A stretch of 64,000 nt of DNA from positions 186,001 through 250,000 of the forward strand of contig CM073196.1 in NCBI GenBank assembly GCA_037042915.1. The letters run 5' to 3'. The DNA comes from Auricularia sp. M13. Taxonomy: Eukaryota; Basidiomycota; Agaricomycetes; Auriculariales; Auriculariaceae. A program made the position numbers and the translations under genes. Every line of letters begins with the position of its first letter. The first letter of the stretch is position 1. Below the pieces are notes generated by a model. That model did not search any database, was not told the DNA's origin, and was given only the letters and a program-made list of their open reading frames with translations. Shown here one piece after another: positions 44,501 to 54,099 of the stretch.

Positions 44501-46238
44501 TGCCGCAGACGAAGCTGAAGACGCAGACGCCTTTGCAGACGAAGATGATTTCGCAGACGAAGAAGCTGACGCAGACGCAGACGCAGACGCTGCCGCAGAC
44601 GCAGACGCAGACGGTTTGGCAGACAACGGCGCCGTCTTCACAGATGAAGACGCAGACGATTTCGCAAGGACGGGCGAAAGTGAAGAAGCAGGCCTGCAGG
44701 GGCACGACGGTCAGCCTCGTGGCACAGAATAAAGTAAAAGGCAGTGCTTACTTCATAGCGCTAGACGCAGGCAAAGGCAGCCCGCTTAAACTGGGCATGG
44801 GCGCAGCCCGCGCGAGTTCAAGCCGCGACGTCGACGCAGCAGGCGAGCGTTTACGCCGCTTCGTGACGGGAGCCGGGGCTGTCGGTTCACTAGCCAGCGC
44901 ATCCGCTGTTGCTGTTGCTGGTACGGGTACGGGAGGCGGGTGTTTGCGCGCGGGGATGCGGATGATGAGCCGCTCACGCGGCGCGGGGCCGTACACGGGT
45001 TTCGGGGCTGCAGAAGTAGAGGCTGTCGGATTCGTGTTCGCGGTCGATATTGATGCTGGTGCGGGCGCGGGCGCTGGTGTCGGTGCGGGCGCAGGCGCTG
45101 GTGTTGGTGCAGGCGCAGGCGGAAACGCCGTCTGCTTGGCAGGTACAAACGACGTAGAAACAGCTTTTCGCGCTGGTGCCGCGGTTGGCGGGGCAGCAGT
45201 AATCCGTGATGGTGGAGGAACAACTGCCGCGAGCCGTCGCGACACCGCGGGGGAAGCAGCAGCGTTCAGCGACGATGACGCGGTCGGTGAAGCAGACGGC
45301 CGCGCTTGTGCAGCAGGATTCGGTCCTGGCGCCGCGCTGTTACGCACAGCCGGGTTCACCGGACTCTGCGTCGCGCGAGATGTCGATTGAGGGCCATTGT
45401 GCTTTGGCGCCGAAAACGGTGCCTGTGACGATGGCTGGGGATTTCGGACAGACAGAGCGACTTCGCGGACGGACGGGGCAGGAGTCAATGGGTGTGTGTG
45501 TCGAGCCAGCGCTGGAGCAGCAGCATTTTGATCGACTGACTCGAGCGCTGGCGGAGCTGGGCCGGTGGGGGCATTTTGCACGGATGGCGCTGTCCCGCGC
45601 ACAACAGCATTCTGCACAGATGGTGCATTCCCAATACGAGTGGCAGCGGGCAATGCGTGGTTCTGGAAGGGAGACGCCGGCGGGGCGTAAGGCGGCGGCG
45701 GCGATCGCGCAGGATGAAAACTGTCAGCGTCAGCAGGGCCCCGAGGGGACCGCAACTGCAGCTGCTCATCCAACGCATTCGTAGCAGGCTGCGTCGGAGC
45801 CGCCTGCGCACCACTATGTGGTGGCTGTCGCGGTTGCGGAGATGGCGCCTGCTTCAAGTCGGACATGGCGTCAGAACGTCGATGTGGTGGTCCTGAAGTC
45901 CCAACAGCGTCGAGCAAGCCGCTGCGAGCTTTCTCAGCTGCAGGGATAGTATCCCGGCCGTCCTGAACGCCAGCCAAGAACAACGCCGACTTGTGCGTCA
46001 GCGCGGAGTATCGGGGCGCCGGCCGCTCGTCAACGGCGTCGGCGCCAGCGATAGCAACAGTCTGCGCGCCGCCGTCCGCATACTGCAGCACGACGGTCTG
46101 CGCGGCCGAGTCCGCATAGAGCGCATCCGTCTGCGCCGCGGCCTCCGCGCGGTGTGGCTTGGTCGGGGCTTGGGCAAGACGGTTGCGGTCGCGTTCCCAC
46201 TCGGCGCGGAGACGGGCCTTCCAGTGCCCGCTGGCCAT
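41536..46238 (-). CDS. Gene B: large QT-motif, AT-hook protein
   Basis: Four exons: 46238-44752, 44693-44427, 44365-43370 and 43303-41536, introns 58-66 nt; 4,518 nt, 1,505 aa, all joins in frame. The start MASGHWKARLRAEWERDRNR resembles gene A. QT motifs follow at Q36, Q47 and Q59 (AAAQTD, SAAQTV, GGAQTV). Most of the rest is Ala/Pro/Ser-rich and probably disordered, with poly(SA) runs, a 10-residue TESAxAPVAS repeat and repeated short R-S-P-S-V-like pieces. The C-terminus has an acidic stretch (poly EP), NLS-like KKKRRRKKR and an AT-hook (KKKRGRPPGR), so nuclear, minor-groove DNA binding is likely. Frames in other registers across the GC-rich repeats are shadows. No enzyme domain. Gene C lies upstream in the same orientation. 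Confidence 0.72.
43701..43790 (-). repeat. 30 bp tandem repeat, three copies
   Basis: Copies at 43701-43730, 43731-43760 and 43761-43790, differing at a few positions. In gene B they encode three copies of a ten-residue unit of the type VASTESALAP. Confidence 0.85.
44476..44650 (-). repeat. (GCAGAC)n-like repeat encoding poly(Ser-Ala)
   Basis: Degenerate hexamer repeats of CGCAGA type, encoding runs of SASASA and SSSAKSS in exon 2 of gene B. Confidence 0.8.
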
Positions 46239-46559
46239 CAATGTGGGTCGCTGAGCTCGTCGTCGGCGGAAGGAGTTAGAAGATGTGTGCGGCGTCCGAA
46301 ATCGAATCGCGTCGCGTCGTCTGCGTTTTCGGGAAACTTTTCCGTGTCCGTGCCGAGCCGAACTGCCTAACACTCAACAAACAGCTTGCGAAGAACAAAA
46401 ATTGCCGGATTTGGACGAATTTTCCTGACTGAGTTCGTGCGCAGAAAAGGTTGGAATCACGGTGTATTGCAGTGGAGTGGGCATCACGGTCATAAATCGT
46501 AGTACTGGGAGAGCAGACAACATCAGTAGATGAAACGGAGCGACAACGAGACAGACAGA

Positions 46560-46842
46560 TAGAGGCGCGAGAGCGCTAGCGAGACAGGTGGAGGAATGAC
46601 AGACAGTGTGACAACGATAGCAATGGGGAGATAAATGGGCGAGAGTGGGAGGTAAATGAAACAATAGCGACAACGAGAAAGGGGGAGAAATGGGCGTCGA
46701 GAGCGGGAGGTAAATGAAACTGGAGCGACAACGAGACACTGGATAGAGAGGCGCGAGAGCGCTAGCGAGACAGGAGGAGTCTAAGGAATGACAGACAGAG
46801 TGACAACGATAGCAAAGGGGGAGATAAATGGGCGAGAGCGGG
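46560..46842. repeat. Minisatellite-like purine-rich repeats
   Basis: Two direct copies of about 93-96 bp (46560-46652 and 46747-46842) share GCGCGAGAGCGCTAGCGAGA, AATGACAGACAG and GACAACGATAGCAA with GGGAGATAAATGGGCGAGAG. Smaller pieces of the same unit continue to about 46920. The minus-strand open frame across them is a by-product of the pyrimidine-rich repeat. It fills most of the gap between genes B and C. Confidence 0.8.
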
Positions 46843-47079
46843 ATATGAAGGGGAGCTAAATGCGCGAGAGCGGGATATGAAGGGGGGACAAATGGGCGAG
46901 AGTGGGTGATGACTGATGAAAGCGAGAGTGGAGAGCGCGGAAGCGCGAGAGACGACAGCTGGGAGCGAGAGCATGGAGACCAACGACAGAGCAGTAAGAG
47001 AAAAAAGTGTAGGGCGATGAGGATAACCAAGCAGTGAGCAGAACGTGAATAAAGCGAGAAGCGAGGCAACCCAACGCGT

Positions 47080-49056
47080 CTAGCGCAGGCAAGCACCGCC
47101 GCAACGCAGGCTTACTGCCGCGGCAACGGTGCTCTTGAAAGTCGGTTTAGACGCTCGGCGGCGGTGGGGGAGGTGGAATAGCCGGCGGCGCCGACGTGGG
47201 CGGCGGGGGCGGCGGGGGAGGAATTGGCGGGGGAGCGGTGGTGGGCGGGGAGGAATCGGCGGGGGCGCCGTCGTGGGAGGCGGGGGAGGAATTGGCGGCG
47301 GCGCCGTCGTGGGCGGCGGTGGGACTGACGGCTGGGAAGCGCTGGGCGGTGCTGGAGCAGAGCTAGGCGTGTTGGACGAAGATGCGGTCGCCTGCGCCTG
47401 CCTCCCTTCGAGTATCTTCCTAAACTCGATCTTGATCATCTCGCGGAATGGCATGAGCTGCGAGGGTGGAATGGGCGGGGGCGGCGGTGGAATCGGAGGG
47501 GGAGCCGAGGTCGGCGGGGGCGGCGGTGGAGGAGGAATCGGCGGGGGCGCCGAGGTGGGCGGTGGGGGTGCAGAGCCGGTCGACGCCGCACCGGCGGGCG
47601 CTCGCGCCCTCTGACGCCCCTCTATAAACTCCCTCCTGAACTCAATCCTAGGTGCACGGGGCGGCGGGGGTGGAATGCGCGGCGGCGTGGACGTGGGAGG
47701 CGGTGGCGCGCAGGGAGGCGCAGCCGTCCGCAGGGGCGCAGACGTGCCAGCCGTCGATCGGCGCGAACGGCGTGCAGCAGGCGACGGCGAGACAGAACGC
47801 CTGCCGATGTGTCTCGCCTCGAGAGCGAGCACCCACTTCGTGCCGGGCGACGGGGAAGTCTTCTTGTCTCCAAAATCGAACATCTCCTCGGTCCATTGGC
47901 TGGGCGAATACTCCGGCGATGAAGATGGCGCGGGTGAGTGCCTAGGAGTGACGACGCGCGGACCCACGCCGTACAGAAACTGCCTGCCGTCCCACTCCAT
48001 GTTGGGCGAGTACGTGGGAGATAGCTCCGCCTCTGGCCGGGTGCCGGTGGGCGTGGTGGGCGTGACAAGCGGGGGGATGGTGGGAGCAGCGCGGAGAGAA
48101 GGAGACGGCGCGCGAGGCCTCGCCAAGTCGCGCAACACGGCGTCCAACATGCTGGGCGAATACTCGGGCGACATCTCCGTCTCCCGCACTGGCGTCGTGC
48201 GTTCAGGAGTCGTAGACCGCGTTGGCGGCGGCGTGCGGGTGCTAGGGGCCGGCAGGTTCCTAGCGCGGAGCGAAGGAGACGGCGGCTCAGACGAGCGGGG
48301 CAGCGCGCGCATCAGGGTGTACCACTTGCCGGGCGAGTATTCGGGCGACGGCTCCGGTGCTAGAGCAAGCGTTGTGCGTGTAGGAGTGGTAGGGCGCGTC
48401 CGGGTCGACACCGGGGAGATTGACATCGGCGAGGGCGTTTCAGTAGCCAGCAGGCTCACAGCGCGCACCGAAGGAGACGGCGCAGCAGAGCGGATCTTCT
48501 CTCCAGCATCGTCACCCTGGTCCGACGATGCGGTCGACGAAGAATCCGGAGCGGGCGTCGTGCGCGGGGTCGAAAATGCCGAGGGCGAGGTAGTCCAAGT
48601 TTCCGGCACGGTCAATGCAGGCGTGGGCGAGGGCTCGCGCAGAGGGATCGCGGTCATCGGCGCCGGCGCTGTCGGGGAGCCAACGAGCTCGGCCTTCACA
48701 TCGTCCTCCGACTCAGCAGCCTCATCGTCATTGTGCGCATGCTCCAAGTCGGGCAGGACGACCCCACGCCCAAGGACGGCGTCGTCCCAGTCCTGATCAA
48801 CGACGTCGATCGCGGTGTCGGGGTCAGCGTGGTGGGCAGCAGCAGCGCGCGGCAGCTCCCACGGCTCCGCGACCCCCAACACCGCGCACTCCCAGCTCTT
48901 TTCCTCTTCCCAAGCCTTGCGCAACCTCTCTCGAGTCGGTACCCCGGAGCTGCAGCGCGCGCAGTAATCAGTAACGGCGAACTCATAGGGCGGGAATCGA
49001 GCACGAACTTCGGGGTCGTTGGCATCGCCTGGACGCCCAACATATTCGCTTCGCAC
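47080..49056 (-). CDS. Gene C: Pro-rich protein with SPxYSP motifs
   Basis: One long open frame of 658 codons. It starts on a GTG directly after an acceptor-like CTACCAG, so a first exon with the ATG is missing from this model. The N-terminal 100 residues look folded, with a C-x2-C pair (DYCARCSSG) and AWEEEKSWECAV. Four SP[ET]YSP motifs follow at intervals of about 45-60 residues, each followed by a Trp or Leu-containing helix-like piece. The last third alternates long proline runs with two copies of an I-E-F-R-[RK]-x-EGRQ unit. At 47247-47250 a G run one base short shifts the frame: the repeat register would otherwise continue APPPIPPPPP to a stop at 47147, while the present frame ends in an Arg-rich tail. 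Proline-rich, actin- or SH3/WW-binding type architecture; no function assigned. Confidence 0.6.
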   Translation of the reverse strand: MRSEYVGRPGDANDPEVRARFPPYEFAVTDYCARCSSGVPTRERLRKAWEEEKSWECAVLGVAEPWELPRAAAAHHADPDTAIDVVDQDWDDAVLGRGVVLPDLEHAHNDDEAAESEDDVKAELVGSPTAPAPMTAIPLREPSPTPALTVPETWTTSPSAFSTPRTTPAPDSSSTASSDQGDDAGEKIRSAAPSPSVRAVSLLATETPSPMSISPVSTRTRPTTPTRTTLALAPEPSPEYSPGKWYTLMRALPRSSEPPSPSLRARNLPAPSTRTPPPTRSTTPERTTPVRETEMSPEYSPSMLDAVLRDLARPRAPSPSLRAAPTIPPLVTPTTPTGTRPEAELSPTYSPNMEWDGRQFLYGVGPRVVTPRHSPAPSSSPEYSPSQWTEEMFDFGDKKTSPSPGTKWVLALEARHIGRRSVSPSPAARRSRRSTAGTSAPLRTAAPPCAPPPPTSTPPRIPPPPPRAPRIEFRREFIEGRQRARAPAGAASTGSAPPPPTSAPPPIPPPPPPPPTSAPPPIPPPPPPIPPSQLMPFREMIKIEFRKILEGRQAQATASSSNTPSSAPAPPSASQPSVPPPPTTAPPPIPPPPPTTAPPPIPPRPPPLPRQFLPRRPRRPRRRRRLFHLPHRRRASKPTFKSTVAAAVSLRCGGACLR

Positions 49057-49921
49057 TGGTAGGATCTCGCGGTGCTATGTGGCTGCAGCGGCGACGACGT
49101 GAAAGTCAGCTACTGGATTTGCGAGCGGGGCAGGGCGGGCAGCGTACCAGTTCGCAGTTCACAGTTCACAGCAAGCCGCGACGCAGAATCGAGTCCAGCG
49201 ATGGAGGGGCGAAGGACAAGAAGGATGAACAGGAAGAACTCTGCCAAGTTATATCTCCGCTGCGAAGCAAACCCTCACCACGTCGGGACGCCGGATCGGT
49301 CTCCGGCGGCAAGATTTTTTTTTCTATTGTTCACCGGCAGGTTGCTTAGTCAGACCTGCACCATGAATCTGCGCGATCCATCAAATCTCATTTGGCTCCA
49401 ATGAAAAGTGAAATTGTTACGTGATCAGTGCAGCTAGATCCCATCGAGCGCTGCAGATTTTTCTGAACATGAGCAGGCAATGTCTAGGGGCGAAACACAG
49501 TCAGCTTGGGCAGAGTGCGCGCCTGGAAGTGTGGCTGAGCAGGGCGTACCGTGTACCACGCTCGCCCACCACTTGTCGGAACCAGATACTTGCGCTTCGC
49601 CACAGTGCGCCGCGACGTTGCCAGGAGCTATGCGTGGCCTCTCGCGTCGTTCACAATCGCATCGCGCAGGCCGTGAAGGCTGACTGTGCTCTTTCATCTC
49701 ACTGACAGGGGGCGGCAGTCGGATGCCGGAGGAATCGTCCTTGATGAGGAGCGTGAGAAGGCCAGAATGACCACTGGGATCGCGTTTCCGGCTCGATCGT
49801 CCGTCGTAACATGCATTAGGGGCACTACACAGCGCCCGTAGTTCATAAGAATTATCGATACACGAGATCGCGACGTACTCGTACTCTACACTCTGGTCCG
49901 TGAGTCCAACCTCCTTCGCCG
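49057..49921. other. Intergenic region upstream of gene C
   Basis: The missing first exon and promoter of gene C probably lie in 49060-49350; a GATATAA stretch occurs at about 49250 on the minus strand. The rest, up to the F-box-like gene end at 49922, shows no gene. Confidence 0.35.
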
Positions 49922-51172
49922 CTATGTGAGAATAACTGTCCTTCCAACACGGCCAATTGCCTCTACGAGAGCTTGGGCTGCCGGATTTATGCCGGGCGGT
50001 GCGCGAACATGGAGGAGCAATGCATAGTCGGGCTGAGCAGGCAGAACATCCGGCTCATCGACGTGTACGTCTGGGACCAAGCAGGAAGGAAGCGAGAGGT
50101 GCAGGAGGTGGGAGATCAGGTTCGGGCTGAGCAGGATATTAGGCGCGGTCTTCAGGCGGGCGACGCGCAGCAGCTGACCCGCAGAGAAGCACATGAACAC
50201 TGTGCCATTCCTTTTGAGGTGCATTTCGCGGATGGGAAGCTGGTTGAGCAGACTCATACTGCATTCTGGGATGTCTAAGTCGTCAAGGATAGGGAATGCG
50301 GCGCGATCTAGGAATAAAGAGACGAGGCGTGACGATGGTCGTAAGATCGTAATACAAGCAAGATGCGGAGACAGCGATGAGACGCGGGCAGGTCCATCGG
50401 CATTGGCAGAGAGCTTGACCGACAGGGACAGGCACCGCAGGGAGGGAAAATGTTCGAGAAGGCGTGCGAGAGTGTGCACAGACATCGCGTCGCCGCGCGT
50501 GTAGCTCAGAACGCGCACATTCGCAAAGGCGACAATAGTACCAGCGTCGCCTTCGGGAAAGTGCACATTCTCCAAGCGCACATCCTCGAGAAGTGGTGCA
50601 TCGCAGTTGAATAAGTCCAGAGGCAAGACATATGGGTTGTTGTGTGGCCGTGGGACGACGAGAGAGAGGGACACGAGCGTTGTCCATCCGCCGTGCGTCA
50701 GACAAAGTTCGCCTGCGGCCGGTAGTCGCAGCAACGCGGAAATATCAAGCTCTTGAACGCGCCGAATTCCTTCTGGTAGCCAGTGAACGAGAGAAGTCCT
50801 CGCGCGAACATCAAGATCGAGACGGACGGGCAGCTCCTTGCTCAACGCGAGAAGCCACGCAAGATCTGGGTTGCTGCGGACCGAGAACCCAATCGAGAGG
50901 TCTTGCCACACCAGCGGAGAGCTACGAAACGCATTTCTCCAGTTTCGTGAGACGTGCAATGCGGAAATGCGGTCTGCAAGCGAGAGCATAGGAAACACCC
51001 CGACCACCAGGAAAGCAGGGAAATCCTGGAATGGACTCTTGCGCTGCGTAGAAAGAGTCTCGGGAGGTTCAGAATCATCAATACGCCTGCGCCTGCTGGG
51101 CCTAAATGTTGGAATAGAGGTCGCGCCCGCCTTCGTCCTGCATTGTGTTGGTGAGAACATTAAAAATGTCAT
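49922..51172 (-). CDS. F-box-like protein 4
   Basis: A single open frame. I start it at ATG 51172 (MTFLMFSPTQCR) because the frame further upstream is not protein-like; 416 residues. An F-box-like segment is clear: FPAFLVVGVFPMLSLADRIS then ALHVSRNWRNAFRSSPLVW. The remainder is an LRR-like series (LVSLSLVVPRP, DAPLLEDVRLENVHF, HFPSLRCLSLSVKL, FPILDDLDIPECSM, HLLHLSLPSCL). It belongs to the common basidiomycete F-box group but not to the subgroup at 22.6, 32.7 and 34.5 kb: it lacks the short MLPxxxHDALR exon. The N-terminal 50 residues are basic and may contain an unrecognised intron. Confidence 0.7.
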   Translation of the reverse strand: MTFLMFSPTQCRTKAGATSIPTFRPSRRRRIDDSEPPETLSTQRKSPFQDFPAFLVVGVFPMLSLADRISALHVSRNWRNAFRSSPLVWQDLSIGFSVRSNPDLAWLLALSKELPVRLDLDVRARTSLVHWLPEGIRRVQELDISALLRLPAAGELCLTHGGWTTLVSLSLVVPRPHNNPYVLPLDLFNCDAPLLEDVRLENVHFPEGDAGTIVAFANVRVLSYTRGDAMSVHTLARLLEHFPSLRCLSLSVKLSANADGPARVSSLSPHLACITILRPSSRLVSLFLDRAAFPILDDLDIPECSMSLLNQLPIREMHLKRNGTVFMCFSAGQLLRVARLKTAPNILLSPNLISHLLHLSLPSCLVPDVHVDEPDVLPAQPDYALLLHVRAPPGINPAAQALVEAIGRVGRTVILT

Positions 51173-51897
51173 TCGGCCAAAAAAAAGGCGCACGGGCTCA
51201 TAGATGCCCGCTTCTTGGATGGGCTCACACTCAGATGGCGCGGGAGGTCGCCAAAGCGCCCGGGCGTCGCCAAAGGCGACAGCATGGGCACCAAGATGGA
51301 CGAAAGAAAAGAGGAGGTCGCGCCACCGGAAACTTGCGTTACAAGAGACGGCTTCTTGCGTTCCACAAAACCACCCGACGAACAAAGATATTGCGCTCGT
51401 GTGGCGCACTGCTGAAAGGCGCATCCTGCACTAGTACAAGGTGGGCGGTGCCTTGAGGCCACTGCACAGGCAGCGCTGTGGTCGTCTAAAGCGAATGGCA
51501 AGTAAAAAAAACTACTCGCACACAAACCCCACATACACAGACTTATTTCCTGAATAGCTAGTGCCAAAAAGGAGGATTGACCATACCCAAATGCTTCAGA
51601 AAGTGCCAAGACATGGTAAGCTCGCATCCATTGTAGCGCCGGCGATTAGCACGTTAGTTCTCACGTGCCTGCTTCCCAGCTTCGATTCCGCGGCGCGGAG
51701 GCCCCTGTTGTCGCACCTTCCCTTCCCGCCATCACGACGCGCGACGTTTTATGACCGCACAAACGGCACAGACTCAAAACTGCCATCCTTGACAGTACTA
51801 CACGAACACCGACGTCTTCTCGCCACGCTTGCCACCGCGCGCCTGGACCCCTTCTCTACACACCAAAACCCGCACTTCCTCATCTCAGGAACCCGCT
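51173..51897. other. Intergenic region, divergent promoters
   Basis: Between the F-box-like gene and the membrane protein gene on the other strand. No gene seen; a long frame reading upstream from 51172 on the minus strand lacks protein-like pattern. Confidence 0.35.
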
Positions 51898-52650
51898 ATG
51901 CCTTTCATCGCCAACGCCAACTCTCCCGCAACGCCGTCCGACGGCTCAGCGCCCACGCCGGCGTTCCAGCTCCCTGCGACGCTCGCGCTCGCGCCAACGG
52001 CCACGTCGTCCCCCTCAGCGGCATCTGCGCCCCTTGCCCCTAAGCTGAAGACGATCTTGCTCACTGGTGCGTCACCTTTCCCACTACGATCGCAGCTACC
52101 CCCATAACCAATGACCCATGCGCTTACTCGGCCGGCAGTCGTCCCCATCCTCGCCGTCCTCCTCGCATTCGCCATCGCATGTGAGGTCGTCTACCTCCGG
52201 CGCCGCGCGCGCGTGAGGAAGGCGCGGCACGCGAGCTTCGGCTGCGCTACGGCCGCCGCCGCCGCACCTGCGACGCCTGGCCTTGGACATGCGAGGGACC
52301 GCGGCAGCGTCAGCTCCGAGCGCACGTTCGTCGGCGGGGACGGCGACGAGCCCGACTTCAAGAACCCCGACCGTGACCCAAGCGGCGTGCGCATCGTCAA
52401 TCCCTACGCCGGCCTCAGCACCCCTGTCAATCATCAGGCACGCCCGTTCTCCTCGTACACCTTCGAGTCCCGCGCGAGCGCCTGGTTCGAGCCGTTCGAG
52501 AGCTCGTTCGACGTCGACGACGAGCGCGAGCGCGAGAAGACCGCGCCTCTCGCTGAGGACGACTGCGGCGATAAAGAGCGCTGGGTGATGCACAAGAACG
52601 CGTTCCTCGTGCACGACGAGATGGATATCGCGGACCACGGCAAAATGTAG
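51898..52650 (+). CDS. Single-pass membrane protein, unknown function
   Basis: Exons 51898-52067 and 52140-52650 (72 nt intron), 226 aa. The N-terminal 50 residues are Ala/Pro/Ser/Thr-rich without a signal peptide. One membrane helix spans about residues 52-76 (KTILLTVVPILAVLLAFAIA) and is followed at once by Arg-rich YLRRRARVRK, predicting the C-terminus in the cytosol. The splice falls inside the helix and is required for it, which supports the model. The cytosolic tail is polar with acidic stretches (DDEREREK) and ends DMEIADHGKM-like. Small one-pass proteins of this layout are frequent in agaricomycetes, with no known role. Confidence 0.75.
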
Positions 52651-54099
52651 CAGCCTTTCTCATGAAGAGGTAAGCATACTCATCTGCCATGTGAGAGGAA
52701 CCCGAGGACTTATGTTCCACAGTTTCAGAGCTAGCTACACAATCCCAAAGCAACAATTCCCATCGTCCGAGTCGCCTTTCCTTTCTCCCATACTTTATTG
52801 GCGCGCGGCGCTATTCTTTCTTCCCTTCTCTCCCTTCGTCGTATAATGCACAGCGGCAGAGCTGCTATACCATAATCACAAGATTTCGCAATTTAGCTAG
52901 TTGCTGGCAAGGCACATGCAAACTCCACCAGAGCTTCAAGTTGGTAGATCCCGGATTCCGTCATAAACGCGAGTTGCAACGGCTCACTGTGATCTCCCAG
53001 AGTCAAAGCGCTGGCCACGTCGAGCGCCAGGAAGGAGATAATGCGCGTCATCTGAGAGTCAGGCAGCGCGTCACGGTCGCCGAGCTCAAAGTCAAGGCGG
53101 ATAAGCTGCGAGCAGTCGTATATAGTAGCACCGGAACGGCGGCCTCTGTGCGATACCATAGCTCCTCCAGGACGCTCGATCGTAGCTAGGATGGGTTGTC
53201 GCGGTGCTCAGATTTTTCGATCTCGATGCCGTTGGAATTTGGACGATGCGCAGGCCAGAAACCAGAGTCCAGCAGCCCAAGCTTAAAGATGACGCGTACG
53301 TGGCAGGTCCAAGTCTCCACCTCACCACCAGCCTCGTCCCGCCAGCTGCAGTGCCAGCCGGAACAAGGAACGAACTTGAGCCCAAGATCGAGACCGACCA
53401 TCGCGAGGGAAGCAAAGCATCGACAACGAGAGGGGGAGAACGTGTGCGTGCATTTCCGGTCATCATGACAGTCGACAATGGACAGTAGGGCGTGATCAGG
53501 ACAGGACAGGACAGCATGTACAAATCCGACAGAGGCGGTAGAGTGCGAGACGAACGGGGAAAGAAGAAAACGAGAACCATCCAAAGACAACAAGCGGCAA
53601 AGGTGCCAAAAAAGGAGTGACGCGAAAAAGGACGGGGGACCAGCAGCCAGCAGCGCATGCGACACGAATAGCCCGACGGCGGGAGTAAGAGTAAGAGTGT
53701 ACAGGGAAAAGGAGCGTGCGATAAAGAGAGAGTAAAGAGTCAAGAGTGAGCCGAACAGCGGACAGAGGACGGAGGGCAGAGAGGCGAATAGAGTATGGAT
53801 AAAACTCTGGCGAGCGCAGGGAAATCCGGATCCGAGATCCCATAAAGAACCGATAAGAAGAGGTGGTAGGACGACAGTGGACGATGAGGACGAGGATGAG
53901 GATGAGGATGAGGATGGCAGAGCGAGGAGGGAGGATGTACTGTATAAAACAGTTGCACGGGTGCAGCGGTGCAGAGAGTGCGGTGTGCGTAGTGTCGAGT
54001 GTCGGGGGTGCAGAGTGCGGAGTGCGTAGTGTCGGGATGTAAGGCAATCAAGGAAGGGAGAGGGCAAGGCGAGAGGGAAGCACGCAACAGACGAAAGAC
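52651..54099. other. Intergenic region with purine-rich repeats
   Basis: Minus-strand stretches at 52893-53159 (LIRLDFELGDRDALP, ISFLALDVASALTL) and near 53210-53400 (LGLLDSGFWPAH) look protein-like, possibly the end of a decayed gene, but I could not join them. A (GAGGAT)n run lies at 53885-53917 and a GTGCGTAGTGTCG-type repeat at about 53983-54036. Confidence 0.35.

Noticed and set aside
45206-46373. Plus-strand frames opposite gene B (e.g. 45206-45784, 45993-46370)
   Set aside because: They are antisense shadows of GC-rich repetitive coding sequence; the minus-strand model has in-frame introns, a plausible start and an AT-hook.
46374-47096. 240-codon minus-strand frame rich in Leu/Ser/His/Pro
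   Set aside because: It is produced by the pyrimidine-rich minisatellite; the same words repeat every few dozen bases.
52893-53420. Possible minus-strand gene with LRR-like end (LIRLDFELGDRDALP)
   Set aside because: Two protein-like pieces exist, but I could not find a donor/acceptor pair that joins them in frame or an ATG.
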